Both the position numbers and the translations under genes were made by a program. The notes under the pieces were generated by a model, which saw only the letters and a list, made by a program, of their open reading frames with translations, searched no databases and had not been told where the DNA came from. DNA of 64,000 nt from JAVBSN01 sp031556525 (GTDB lineage Bacteria; Bacillota; Clostridia; Lachnospirales; Lachnospiraceae). Positions 16,567-26,053 of this stretch are shown here, piece by piece (position 1 is the first letter of the stretch; each line of letters begins with the position of its first letter). Location: the NCBI GenBank assembly GCA_031556525.1, contig JAVBSS010000003.1:62001-126000 (forward strand), read 5' to 3'.

Positions 16567-17394
16567 TTATAAACTATCTGGACTGTGTAATAATATTTCT
16601 ATATCATTATATCCATAATGCATTAATTCTTTGCGAATTCTATTCTTTACATCTTCATTAGCATTAATATCTATCAACTGATACAATTGGAATACATAAC
16701 CTACCCAATGCTCATATATCGCTGCTTTTATTGCTACTTTTCTTCTCTTCTCTTCTTCACTTAATCCAACATATTCTGTTGCATCTAATTCTTCTTTGTA
16801 AGTAGCTGCATTCTCATCTTCTTCTAATGCTTTCTTATATTTAGCTTCATCTTCTTGAGGCTCCTCATTATCTTCCACGCCAGTTTCCTCATCTAAAGAA
16901 TCTTCTGTATCATCCTCATTCTCTTTAGCTAATATATCTGTTGTACCTTCCGATGTAAGTATATCTGTTGTAGCTTCCTCATTGTCAGATACCGCCTCTT
17001 CTAAAGGTGCTTCAACTTCTTCTTTCTCGTTATCAAACACGCTTTCACCATAAGCAATACGAGATAATTCCTCTGTTCTTACCAATGCACAATCATACAT
17101 CTCAACAACAAGATCTGTTATACAATCATCTACATCATCAAAATAATGATATAACTTCTCTTTCATTCGCTTATCAGAACAATCCTCAACATCCTGCTTA
17201 TTATACCAATAATTTTTGGCACAACCTATAGTACGCAATCTAATATTCTCAATCTTCTCCTTAGACTCTTCTTTTTGCTTTTCACGCTTTTTATTAAGTC
17301 CAGAAGTTAAGAACCCTATGGTCCATATTATCAAATATATAAAAACGCAAACTAATATCACTATAATGATAGCACTAACTAGTTCTAAACCCAT
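16567..17394 (-). CDS. Membrane-anchored acidic protein of unknown function
   Basis: 275 residues; no family recognised. One strongly hydrophobic N-terminal helix (residues ~6-31) is followed by a Lys/Glu-rich stretch, a compact region (~50-115) with WYNKQDVED and several Cys, a very acidic low-complexity middle (~120-205, with two TTDIL segments), and a C-terminal helical part (~205-275). The anchor suggests a single-pass protein whose body is probably cytoplasmic. RBS GGGGAG before ATG. Its 3' end faces the phosphofructokinase gene across a shared hairpin. It starts ~70 bp after the hydrolase gene stop and may be co-transcribed. Confidence 0.75.
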   Translation of the reverse strand: MGLELVSAIIIVILVCVFIYLIIWTIGFLTSGLNKKREKQKEESKEKIENIRLRTIGCAKNYWYNKQDVEDCSDKRMKEKLYHYFDDVDDCITDLVVEMYDCALVRTEELSRIAYGESVFDNEKEEVEAPLEEAVSDNEEATTDILTSEGTTDILAKENEDDTEDSLDEETGVEDNEEPQEDEAKYKKALEEDENAATYKEELDATEYVGLSEEEKRRKVAIKAAIYEHWVGYVFQLYQLIDINANEDVKNRIRKELMHYGYNDIEILLHSPDSL

Positions 17395-17467
17395 ATTATT
17401 CTCCCCTTCGTATGTATTTTATTTAAACCACAGTAATTATACTACAATTAGAACCCACATTCAACCT

Positions 17468-18391
17468 CTACATATATTTCTGAATCCATCTCCATACATC
17501 TTCATACACTTGCTCCTTGTTAGACTCATTAAATAATTCATGTCTGCAATCTTTGTATAATTTAATTCTAATATTAAGATTCATATTCTTATATGTCTTA
17601 TACAATCGCTTAACACCTTTACCAAAGTCGCCTACCGGATCCCTATCTCCCGACAATAATAATATAGGTAGATTCTTATTAATATTGGATATATTCTCGA
17701 ATGTGTTAACCTCTTTCATCCCCTCTAATATATCCAGATATCCACCCACTGTATATGTAAATGTACACAATGGATTCTTGTTATATACCTTGACTATCTC
17801 ATTATCCCTAGTCAACCAAGAATTTCGCCCCTCTTCTCTAAATTTCAAATTATATAACTCTAGACCTAATGTATTTAAAATAGCACTTCTATACCTCTTC
17901 CCTTTAAACAAAGATATTACATTTCCTAGTACATTACCTGCAAATATTTTCGCATTGGGATAGTTCATTGTTCCCATTAAGATTACTCCATTCAAGTCAT
18001 CTTTAAATCGCATTATATACTCCCTAACTAACAAAGAGCCAAAGCTATGCCCTATCAAGAAATATGGCACATTCGGATATTCTCTCTTAGCAATTACCTT
18101 CAATCTAAATATATCCGATACCATTTTACCGTTACCAGCCCAATCAGCGAAGTACCCTAATTCCTCTATACTATTTGCTGTGTATCCATGCCCTAAATGG
18201 TCATGTCCAATTACTAATATATTGTGCTCATTCAAAAATGCCGCTACATCTTCATATCTATCCATATACTCAGTCATGCCATGCACAAACTGAACTATTC
18301 CCTTAACTTCTCCGTCAGGGATCCATTTTACACAATGAACATTTACATTACTATCTGTTGACTTAAATGTGAACGAAACTTTTCCTGCCAT
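17468..18391 (-). CDS. Alpha/beta hydrolase, monoacylglycerol-lipase/lysophospholipase-like
   Basis: 307 residues, no signal peptide. The catalytic triad can be placed: Ser116 in GHSFGS, Asp251 in SGDRDPVG and His284 in CRHELFN. The oxyanion region FVHGMTEYMDRYEDVA and GHDHLGHG are typical of the serine-aminopeptidase-S33/monoglyceride-lipase group (Hydrolase_4). Likely substrates are lipid or lysophospholipid esters; not provable here. RBS AGGAGAG. Its upstream side borders the foldback element, so the gene's promoter region and the element's left end are only ~27 bp apart. Confidence 0.87.
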   Translation of the reverse strand: MAGKVSFTFKSTDSNVNVHCVKWIPDGEVKGIVQFVHGMTEYMDRYEDVAAFLNEHNILVIGHDHLGHGYTANSIEELGYFADWAGNGKMVSDIFRLKVIAKREYPNVPYFLIGHSFGSLLVREYIMRFKDDLNGVILMGTMNYPNAKIFAGNVLGNVISLFKGKRYRSAILNTLGLELYNLKFREEGRNSWLTRDNEIVKVYNKNPLCTFTYTVGGYLDILEGMKEVNTFENISNINKNLPILLLSGDRDPVGDFGKGVKRLYKTYKNMNLNIRIKLYKDCRHELFNESNKEQVYEDVWRWIQKYM

Positions 18392-18417
18392 AATAAATTC
18401 TCTCCTATTAAATATCC

Positions 18418-19088
18418 TATACTATTTTCAACATGCAAACCATAGCCTATGCTACGAATATCTTTAACGGCTTCGACTTTCTATACTTTATATAAGTTTT
18501 ATTTAACTTTCTTTGATTGCAGGCACACGATAACGCAAAAACTCATGCATACCTTTAATCTATTATGATTGTTGTTACTTAACATAAATAGATATATAAA
18601 TAATAATGTATTTTCAATGCAAAACTATTTGCAGACTTTCTAACATACTTGCCTAAATTTATTTTAGGATTAACACACCGTCGGAGACTATCCAAAAAGC
18701 ACTTCGAAAATACCTCAGTGGATTTTTGGATATAACTACGACTAGGCTCGATAAGACCTCGCCAAGTTCTCTGTTAATGTGTGAGCAAGCAGTATAACAA
18801 ATTTGAATACACTTGAAGCGAGTTGTCGAAGGCGGTGTGAAATAAAAAATCCTAAAATAAATTTATCGCAAGTATAGAAAGTCGAAACCGTTTTGCGAAA
18901 ATATATTAGTATTTATATATAGTTATACACTAAAACAACAATCAAATAGATTATAAGGTTGCACTCAAACATCTGCTCGGTGCCTGCTTTAAAAGCAAAA
19001 TCAAACTTATTAAAGTACAAAGAAAGTCTGCAGATTGTTAAATGATATTGTAGCAAGTCTATAAAACAAACATGTTGAAAATAGTATA
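18418..19088. repeat. ~670-bp foldback element with perfect 18-bp terminal inverted repeats
   Basis: The ends are TATACTATTTTCAACATG (18418-18435) and its exact reverse complement (19071-19088). Inside, the left arm (18418-18680) and the reverse complement of the right arm (18833-19088) align along most of their length. Shared blocks are TGCTAC..ATATC.TTTAAC, GCAGGCAC, GATTGTTGTT, GCAAAAC, AAATTTATTTTAGGATT and CACACCG. The ~150-bp centre has a small hairpin with TATCCAAAAA (18689-18698) and TTTTTGGATA (18723-18732). No open reading frame of note. A leading TA inside each end would fit a TA target duplication, as in MITEs; a structured RNA gene is the alternative. This fills most of the gap 18392-19167. 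Confidence 0.8.
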
Positions 19089-19113
19089 CATATATTATAT
19101 CTCAATTAGCAAA

Positions 19114-19144
19114 TTAAGGACAGACTAAAATAGTCTGCCCTTAA
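19114..19144 (-). terminator. Terminator of the LCP gene
   Basis: TTAAGGACAGACTA (19114-19127) pairs with TAGTCTGCCCTTAA (19131-19144): 14 bp with one G-U pair on the minus-strand RNA, ~24 bp past the LCP stop. The T-run is short. Confidence 0.7.
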
Positions 19145-19167
19145 CTTGAAGTTAATCTAATATATAA

Positions 19168-20280
19168 CTAATTCTGTTTTTCTATCTGGGTATTAACTAT
19201 ATTATCAAGTTCTTCCCCCGTTACCTTATTTCCTACGCCTGTCTTATTCGTAATCTCTGCACTAATTCTCTTTACAGTCTCTGAAGGTACATAATTCTCT
19301 TCTTCAAATAAGAATTCATGCAATAATATTACATTGCTTTCTAAATCTGCTGGAACTAATACACTACCTTTAATATCAGAAGGTACATATGTGTAAGGGA
19401 ATCCGCAAGTATCGCCTAATTGATAACTAAATACTGCTGATACTAATGATAGCATGTCTGCTTTAGTTATACTTGTTCCTATCTCAGGGAACACCTCATC
19501 TATTAATTTGTTTATAGTTTTTAGATCTGATTTCTTAGCCTGTGAAACCATTGAAGCTATAACTTCTCTCTGTCTCTCAGTTCTTGTTATATCACCCATG
19601 CCTGTATTTCTTATTCTTGCATAAGCAGTAGCTTGCGATCCATTCAAATGTACCATTCCTGTCTCATATACTCCAGCTGACTGTATTCCTGTAACTTGTT
19701 GTTGTTCTATTAATGATGAATTAAGTACTTCTAATTCATTAGATTCAACATGAACATCTACACCTCCTAGTAAATTAATACCTCGTGTTACTGCATTCCA
19801 ATCTACTACAACATAATCATCTATACTTAAATCTAAGTTTCTATTCAATGTATTGATTGCAACCGGACCACCACCTAAGAAAAAGGCTGCATTTGCTTTC
19901 AAATACTCCGGTTCACTTTTTGCTATTTCTAAATATGTATCTCTATATACCGATACCAATTCTACTTCCTTTGTTTCATTATTAATACTTGCAATAATAA
20001 TAACATCACTATGTGTACCTTTTCCAAAAGTACCTACAGTTCTTGCATCTCCTCCAAATATAGCAATAGTCTTATATTTATCTATATTCTCACTCTGAAT
20101 ATCATTTACTTCAATATCTTCCATAGGTATATCTTCAACAACAAGTTTATTCGCTTTACTATTCATATAGAATGCACCATATCCAACTATTAATAATAAT
20201 AGAACCAATACCTCTCCTAATAAGATTTTCAGTAATTTAATATTTCTTGCATTGTTTTTGGCTTTCTGTTGTTTTTTCAT
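19168..20280 (-). CDS. LytR-CpsA-Psr (LCP) family glycopolymer transferase
   Basis: 370 residues. N-terminal cytoplasmic Lys-rich tail, one membrane helix (~18-40) and an extracellular LCP domain (~70-270) with TIAIFGGDART, THSDVIIIASI, VSVYRDTYLEI, LLGGVDVHV, YARIRNTGMGDITRTERQ. The arginines of the last motif bind the pyrophosphate of the lipid-linked substrate. LCP enzymes attach teichoic acids or capsule to peptidoglycan. ATG 20280 is chosen because the GGAAGGG RBS overlaps an earlier ATG at 20295. Its location ~1.5 kb from the long glycan operon suggests it may ligate that operon's product; this is inference. Confidence 0.9.
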   Translation of the reverse strand: MKKQQKAKNNARNIKLLKILLGEVLVLLLLIVGYGAFYMNSKANKLVVEDIPMEDIEVNDIQSENIDKYKTIAIFGGDARTVGTFGKGTHSDVIIIASINNETKEVELVSVYRDTYLEIAKSEPEYLKANAAFFLGGGPVAINTLNRNLDLSIDDYVVVDWNAVTRGINLLGGVDVHVESNELEVLNSSLIEQQQVTGIQSAGVYETGMVHLNGSQATAYARIRNTGMGDITRTERQREVIASMVSQAKKSDLKTINKLIDEVFPEIGTSITKADMLSLVSAVFSYQLGDTCGFPYTYVPSDIKGSVLVPADLESNVILLHEFLFEEENYVPSETVKRISAEITNKTGVGNKVTGEELDNIVNTQIEKQN

Positions 20281-20470
20281 ATTCTTCCCTTCCATAACGT
20301 AACATATATTCTATCAATAATATTATCATTCAATTCTAAAAAACATATTAACAAGTTATTATATATATATATTTATAACTTATCCCTTTTCTTGCTAAAT
20401 ACATAATAGCAAAATTAACCTATAAACTCAACCCTATTTTATTAACAAAATATTAAGAATTAATTAACTG

Positions 20471-20501
20471 AAAAAGGACTATATGTAACAACATATAGTC
20501 C
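20471..20501 (-). terminator. Terminator of the small 83-residue gene
   Basis: GGACTATATGT (20476-20486) pairs with ACATATAGTCC (20491-20501) around a 4-nt loop; the minus strand continues TTTTT. It sits 18 bp after the stop codon. Confidence 0.85.
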
Positions 20502-20518
20502 CCTTCATAGGATTAGTA

Positions 20519-20770
20519 TTATGCAATATGCAATAAATCTACAAAACTTCTGCATACGTCAAACACTTCTTCTGCTCTAGTATTTGAATCATTTAATCTA
20601 TTAATTAAATATTCAACATCTGTTTTCTCTAGACTAATATCCTCCACAGATACCATACTTTGTCCGCAAGAATTCCTTCCGTCTATACCAAAGCAAACAT
20701 ACGATATATTATCATCGTTTTCCTTTTTGTTATGAGTTAATACATATGAAACATTATTTGTGTCAATCAT
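20519..20770 (-). CDS. Small protein of unknown function
   Basis: 83 residues, no signal peptide or membrane helix. I do not recognise it with confidence. The N-terminal half is beta-like (NVSYVLTHNKKENDDNISYVCFGI) and the C-terminal half is helical (DVEYLINRLNDSNTRAEEVFDVC), with three cysteines. It may belong to one of the small DUF families common in Clostridia. A good RBS (AAGGAGAG), ATG and its own terminator support it as a real monocistronic gene. It is divergent from the GT2 gene at 21006. Confidence 0.7.
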   Translation of the reverse strand: MIDTNNVSYVLTHNKKENDDNISYVCFGIDGRNSCGQSMVSVEDISLEKTDVEYLINRLNDSNTRAEEVFDVCRSFVDLLHIA

Positions 20771-20940
20771 TATTTCAATCTCTCCTTAGCATTATAAACT
20801 CTCAACAAACTTCTCAATTTAAATACTCCGTAATTATATACTACTTCCATAATTTTGTACATACAAATTTTCTCTTTTTTACGATTTCTTAACTTTTTTT
20901 CATTTATCATACTTATTATCTTTATTTTATTAATAAAAAT

Positions 20941-20969
20941 TTGACATTATCTTTAAAGATTTATATACT
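20941..20969 (+). promoter_or_regulatory. Promoter of the plus-strand GT2 gene
   Basis: TTGACA (20941-20946), 17 bp, TATACT (20964-20969), ~37 bp upstream of the TTG start. Confidence 0.75.
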
Positions 20970-21005
20970 AAACATATTACTATTTATTTTTAGGAGGAAC
21001 TCATT

Positions 21006-21749
21006 TTGAGTACTAATACAACACCTTCCTTGTCTGTGGTTATGCCCGCTTATAACGAGTCTCATCATATATGTGATAACTTACTATTGACCTCTAAAGT
21101 CTTGGAACGTATAACCGAAACTTATGAAATCATATGCATTAACGACGGAAGTACCGATAGCACATTATACGAGATTAATAACGCTATTGCTTCTGATAAC
21201 CATATAAGATCAATCACTTATTCCGAAAACAAAGGAAAAGGATTTGCAATCAAACAAGGAATAGCCGAATCAAAATATGAATATATTGCATTTATAGATT
21301 CTGATTTAGATATCTCGCCTGACCATATAAAGATGTTTCTCGATAGACTAATTAATGAAAATGCTGATATTGCCATCGGCTCTAAGATGCACAAGGATTC
21401 ACATATAGATTATCCTATGTCACGTAAAATATTAAGCTATGGATATTACATTATATTACGTATACTGTTTAGGCTTAATCTAAAGGATACACAGACAGGT
21501 ATCAAATTATATAGATCTGAAATCATCAAACCTATTGCTCTTGATACTATAACTAACGGTTTTGCCTTTGATATCGAGATGTTAGCTATTGCTCAAAGCA
21601 AAGGATATAAAATAATTGAATTACCTATAGATCTAGTATTTACTCGTGGCAAACAAAACGGTCTAAGCAGAATAAAATTCAATAGCATTATTAAAATGTT
21701 CAGAAACACTATCGCCGTTAAACGTCGTCTAAGGCGCAAGAAACTATAA
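21006..21749 (+). CDS. GT2 glycosyltransferase, polyprenyl-phosphate hexose synthase-like (DPM1/GtrB-like)
   Basis: 247 residues, a single GT-A domain with SVVMPAYNESHHI, ICINDGSTDST and the DxD-type FIDSDLDI, and a positively charged C-terminus (RRLRRKKL). No C-terminal membrane helices. Short GT2 proteins of this type charge polyprenyl phosphate with a hexose for use by GT-C enzymes outside the membrane; both neighbouring glycan operons encode GT-C-like proteins. Start is TTG 21006, supported by AGGAGG 8 nt upstream (20992-20997). Has its own consensus promoter and shares a terminator hairpin with the convergent operon. Confidence 0.87.
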   Translation: MSTNTTPSLSVVMPAYNESHHICDNLLLTSKVLERITETYEIICINDGSTDSTLYEINNAIASDNHIRSITYSENKGKGFAIKQGIAESKYEYIAFIDSDLDISPDHIKMFLDRLINENADIAIGSKMHKDSHIDYPMSRKILSYGYYIILRILFRLNLKDTQTGIKLYRSEIIKPIALDTITNGFAFDIEMLAIAQSKGYKIIELPIDLVFTRGKQNGLSRIKFNSIIKMFRNTIAVKRRLRRKKL

Positions 21750-21783
21750 AAGCTCCAAGCTACTAGCGTAGCTTGAAGCTTTT
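21748..21783. terminator. Bidirectional terminator between the GT2 gene and the glycan operon
   Basis: AAAAGCT-CAAGCTA pairs with TAGCTTG-AGCTTTT around a short loop (one internal mismatch). Both strands end in T-rich sequence (TTTTATTAATTTTTT on plus, TTTTATAG on minus). It starts in the stop codon of the plus gene and ends 2 bp from the stop of the minus operon. Confidence 0.8.
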
Positions 21784-21784
21784 A

Positions 21785-23596
21785 TTAATTTTTTATATTA
21801 TAACCTCTATCATTAAGAGATAGATTAACATTATAATAAGGATCGCCTTTTTCTAAAAACAACTTCCATTTGTCTTTCATATACTCTATTTCACTATTAA
21901 ATCTAGCTATTTTTGTCTTTGACGTCTCATATCCTCTTGATATCGATTCGTAATGATACAACATTACATTTGCATCATACACAATATCATACCCTGATTC
22001 TATAATAGATAAGCACAAATCAATATCATTAAATGCCACTGCTAAATCCTCGTTAAAGCCCCCTATATTCTCAAAGACATCTCTATCCACAAGCATGCAC
22101 GCCGCCGTTACAGCACTTACATTTTGTTTAAGAAGTGCTTTGCAGAAATAACCATTATCATATCTACCTGTACCAACAAAAGCATGTCCTGCAACTCCAC
22201 CTAGTCCTACAATAACTCCTGCATGTTGAACTGTATTGTTATCATATATAAGTTTGGCACCTACTGCTCCTACATTACTCTGAGCAATACAACCTAACAT
22301 ATCTTCAATCCAATTTTCACTTATAACCTTTATATCATTATTAAGGAACAATATATATTCGCCCCTAGCAAAACCTACTCCATAATTATTTATACTAGAA
22401 TAATTAAATTCATTCTCCCAAGTTACTACTCTAATTCTACTATCTAGTGCTTCTAATTCTTCATATTCTTTAAACGTTTTAGTATCAGTACTATTATTTT
22501 CAACAACAATTATTTCATAATTACTATAAGTCGAAAGTTCCAATATTGACGAAACACAGGTTTTCAAAACTTTTCTCTGATCCTTATTTGGTATAATTAT
22601 TGACACCATTGGTGATTCTTCTAAAATGTATTCAACCTTATAAAACCCTAACCTATCTTCTAGCCCCGTAACATTGGCTTGTATATTACATCTAGTCAAA
22701 TGTTCTTTAATTGCCTTAGCTCCCAAATCAAATGCATAACTCTTAGTTCGTGGATCTTTTGCCGTAGAATTATTATGAACCCTCCAGTGATATAAAACTT
22801 TAGATATATGACAAATATTATTAGTTTTCTCAATACATCTAAATATAAAATCATAATCTTGAGAGCCATCAAATTCACTTCGAAATCCACCTATTTCATC
22901 TACAATACTTTTCTTCACTATAAATGCATGGCATATATAATTATTATTTCTCAATAATTGAATATTGAAATCAGATTTGAAATAAGGATCATAGTAAACT
23001 GTTCCATCTTCATTCATCTTATCTTCATCGGTATATATAATCTCTGCGTTATTATTTATCGCCTTCACTACTTCATATAGCAAATTACTCACATACTTAT
23101 CATCATGATCCATAAGTGCTATGTAATCACCTTGTGCCAACTCTAATGCCTTATTAGTATTTCCCGATATGCCATAATTTTCGTCTAACAGTACATATTT
23201 TATTCTACTATCAATATCTGAATATTCTATTATCTCACTTAATAATATCTTGTCTGTGCTATCATCAACTACGGCTATGCATAACTCCCAATTAGAATAG
23301 GTCTGTGCCATCACAGAATCTATCATCTCTTGCATATAATCACTAGGCGTATTATAGCAAGGCACAATAATACTAATTAAGGGTGAATATTCAAATACCT
23401 CTAGCCTTTGCTTAGCACATTTCTCTTCTGACGGAGTGTTAGCCGTATAATATGCCATATAGTCAACATTATTAACCCTAGTCTTATCCGCCACTTTGTA
23501 ATAGAATTCTCTAGGACCATGCTCAAACAAATAACCTATACCCTTCTTGATCATATATGGATTCAATTTTCTTAATATTGTAGTTATTCTTGCCAC
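21785..23596 (-). CDS. Tandem-domain GT2 glycosyltransferase (rhamnosyltransferase-like)
   Basis: 603 residues with two GT2 domains. The first (~70-300) has PLISIIVPCYNTPSDY and LMDHDDKY; the second (~325-590) has PMVSIIIPNKDQ, IIVVENNSTD and FLNNDIKV. Closely related to the gene just upstream (same ESISRGYETS/YYNVNLSLN end), so the two arose by duplication. Such dual enzymes build alternating linkages of rhamnan or galactan-like backbones. Start is GTG 23596 with TAGGAGG directly upstream. Last gene of the 21.8-39.2 kb operon. Confidence 0.9.
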   Translation of the reverse strand: MARITTILRKLNPYMIKKGIGYLFEHGPREFYYKVADKTRVNNVDYMAYYTANTPSEEKCAKQRLEVFEYSPLISIIVPCYNTPSDYMQEMIDSVMAQTYSNWELCIAVVDDSTDKILLSEIIEYSDIDSRIKYVLLDENYGISGNTNKALELAQGDYIALMDHDDKYVSNLLYEVVKAINNNAEIIYTDEDKMNEDGTVYYDPYFKSDFNIQLLRNNNYICHAFIVKKSIVDEIGGFRSEFDGSQDYDFIFRCIEKTNNICHISKVLYHWRVHNNSTAKDPRTKSYAFDLGAKAIKEHLTRCNIQANVTGLEDRLGFYKVEYILEESPMVSIIIPNKDQRKVLKTCVSSILELSTYSNYEIIVVENNSTDTKTFKEYEELEALDSRIRVVTWENEFNYSSINNYGVGFARGEYILFLNNDIKVISENWIEDMLGCIAQSNVGAVGAKLIYDNNTVQHAGVIVGLGGVAGHAFVGTGRYDNGYFCKALLKQNVSAVTAACMLVDRDVFENIGGFNEDLAVAFNDIDLCLSIIESGYDIVYDANVMLYHYESISRGYETSKTKIARFNSEIEYMKDKWKLFLEKGDPYYNVNLSLNDRGYNIKN

Positions 23597-23620
23597 TTTA
23601 TCCTCCTAATTCCAATAATA

Positions 23621-26053
23621 CTATAATACTCTTAGTGAGAAATCCGCCTTATCCAACGTTAAGTTTACATTATAATATGGATCACCCTCATCTATTATTT
23701 TTCCCCATTTATTAATAAACCGTTCTCGTTCCTTATAAAATCGTTCTATTTTCTCAGATGTATCTTCCGCTCCACGTGATTTAGATTCATAATGATATAA
23801 CATTGTATACGGATTATATACTACTAATTTTTCTAAATCCCTTATCTTCATACAGTAATCTATATCATTAAAGGCAACCTTATATTTTTCATCGAACCCA
23901 CCTACTTGTAAAAATAGTGATTTCTTAGTCATCATACAGGCTGCTGTTACAGCACTATAGTCTACTGCAACTTTGGTTCTTGATTGATACAAACCATCCC
24001 TTTCATCAAGGGTAGTGAATACATGTCCTGCTATTCCGCCATAACCCACAACTACACCTGCGTGTTGTATAGTATTATCATCAAAATACAATCTAGCTCC
24101 AACTATACCCACTTCTTCACGTTGACAAAATCCAACCATTTGAGATAGCCATTCATCATTAATAACTTCTGTATCGTTATTTAAAAATAATATATATTCT
24201 CCATCAGCATGTTGAACACCAAAGTTATTTATAGCAGAATAATTAAATTCATCCTTCCAATATACAATTTTTATATTAGAAGCCTTTTCAATCTCTCCAT
24301 AATAATCAAAAGTTTCTTTCTCTGTACTATTATTTTCTATAACTACTATTTCATAATTTGAATATGTTGTTTTCTCATTTATAGATTTTATACATTTATC
24401 TAAATCACTAATATGATCTTTATTCGGAATAACAATTGATACTAACGGATTATCTTTGATATCATACGTAGTCTTATAAAATCCTAGATTTTCTCCCATC
24501 TCAACTACAGCATCTATTCCTAATCTATCATAATGAGCCTCTATAGCTCTCTTTCCTGCCTCAAAAGCATACAACTTACTTTCTGGATTGCCTGCTGTTG
24601 AATTCACATGATATCTCCAGTGATATAGAACTTTCGCAATATGATAGATGCTATTAGCATTTTCAATACATCTGAATATAAAATCATAATCTTGTGCGCC
24701 ATCATAATCAGGATTAAATACACCTATCTTATCAACAAGCTCCTTCTTAACAACGAACATATGGCATATATAATTATTACTTCTTAATAAATCTATATTA
24801 AAGTCTGGTTTAAAGTTTGGTTCGAAATATTTAGCATCACTTACTTTATCTTCATCTGTATAAATAACATCAACATTCCCATCACCATTTATTACTTTAA
24901 CGCACTCATATAACGCATTCGGTGCAAACAAATCATCATGGTCACCTAGTACAATAAAATCGCCTTGCACTAACTTTAATGCTTCATTAGTATTATCAGC
25001 TATTCCTAATTCTCTATCTGAAACACTATATTTAACCCTATTATCTACAGCATATTTCTTCAAATGCTTTTCTAAACTTCCATCATTACCTCCATCGGAG
25101 AAACAAACCTCCCAATTAGAATAAGTCTGATTATTAATAGATTCCATTAATTCATCTAAATATTTAATTGGCGTCTTATATAGAGGTACTATAATACTAA
25201 AACGAGGATTGATTGCAAACTTCTCTTGACGTTGTAATTCTAATTCCTTTTTGTTAGGTTCTGCTTTCTTTCTCCATGACATATATCCCATATTGACTTT
25301 TCTTTTAAGTAACTCTTTCATCTTCAATATGGTTTTACCAACACCATATTTCTTAATATATCTTACGCCTCTTTTTAGAATCCTTCTTCTATTAATACTA
25401 ACAACTTTATCCCTACCAGAAACCAAAACACTTTCTCTATATGTCTTCTCTCCATCAGTAAGTTCAAGTACAAATCTACCCTTTTGTGATACTTTGCAAT
25501 TAACCGTAAAGCCTACATCTAGGTCGTTACTAGAATATTCTCTAATGCTAGCTATAACATCACTTCGTGCACTTTTATTTAAATCTATATCAATATCTTT
25601 CCCATTAAATGTGGCAGTAATAGTTATTGGTCTACTAGATATCGCCCAACCCCTTATACTCAATTGACCATTAGTAACACCTACATAATCTATACAACAA
25701 TTTATACTTGCTTGATTTTTTCTAAGCTCACTAGTCTCCATCTTAAAAACTTCTGTTTTTTCTCTAGTTTCATTATTTTGGATAGATACTATTACATATT
25801 TATATTTAGTATAGTCCTCTGGTAATTTGACTGTATATATATATTCTATATCTAATAATTCATTATCATCTGTTTTCTTACTCTCTATATCTCTATGTTC
25901 TGTATATCCTAGAGACATTTCTTCGCTATCTAAAGAAACGCCTAATGTATAGTCGTTCTTGTATTTATCTGATGTATATACTTGAATGATAAAATTATCA
26001 TAATCTACGACACTAAATCTAGGTCGTTCTACTAAAAATCCGTTCACTAACAT
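23621..26053 (-). CDS. Tandem-domain GT2 glycosyltransferase with N-terminal beta domain
   Basis: 810 residues. Residues ~1-215 form a beta-rich, probably carbohydrate-related domain (ending RESVLVSGRDK). Two GT2 domains follow: ~285-520 (RFSIIVPLYKTPIKY, LGDHDDLF) and ~535-790 (PLVSIVIPNKDHIS, IVVIENNSTE, FLNNDTEV). No membrane helices, so it works on the cytoplasmic face. The first 7 bp overlap the TagB/TagF-like gene, implying coupling. The downstream paralog lacks the N-terminal domain. Confidence 0.88.
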   Translation of the reverse strand: MLVNGFLVERPRFSVVDYDNFIIQVYTSDKYKNDYTLGVSLDSEEMSLGYTEHRDIESKKTDDNELLDIEYIYTVKLPEDYTKYKYVIVSIQNNETREKTEVFKMETSELRKNQASINCCIDYVGVTNGQLSIRGWAISSRPITITATFNGKDIDIDLNKSARSDVIASIREYSSNDLDVGFTVNCKVSQKGRFVLELTDGEKTYRESVLVSGRDKVVSINRRRILKRGVRYIKKYGVGKTILKMKELLKRKVNMGYMSWRKKAEPNKKELELQRQEKFAINPRFSIIVPLYKTPIKYLDELMESINNQTYSNWEVCFSDGGNDGSLEKHLKKYAVDNRVKYSVSDRELGIADNTNEALKLVQGDFIVLGDHDDLFAPNALYECVKVINGDGNVDVIYTDEDKVSDAKYFEPNFKPDFNIDLLRSNNYICHMFVVKKELVDKIGVFNPDYDGAQDYDFIFRCIENANSIYHIAKVLYHWRYHVNSTAGNPESKLYAFEAGKRAIEAHYDRLGIDAVVEMGENLGFYKTTYDIKDNPLVSIVIPNKDHISDLDKCIKSINEKTTYSNYEIVVIENNSTEKETFDYYGEIEKASNIKIVYWKDEFNYSAINNFGVQHADGEYILFLNNDTEVINDEWLSQMVGFCQREEVGIVGARLYFDDNTIQHAGVVVGYGGIAGHVFTTLDERDGLYQSRTKVAVDYSAVTAACMMTKKSLFLQVGGFDEKYKVAFNDIDYCMKIRDLEKLVVYNPYTMLYHYESKSRGAEDTSEKIERFYKERERFINKWGKIIDEGDPYYNVNLTLDKADFSLRVL

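Noticed and set aside
18418..19088. Foldback element considered as a CRISPR array or insertion sequence
   Set aside because: There are no short regularly spaced direct repeats, and no open reading frame that could be a transposase; the repeats are inverted and long.
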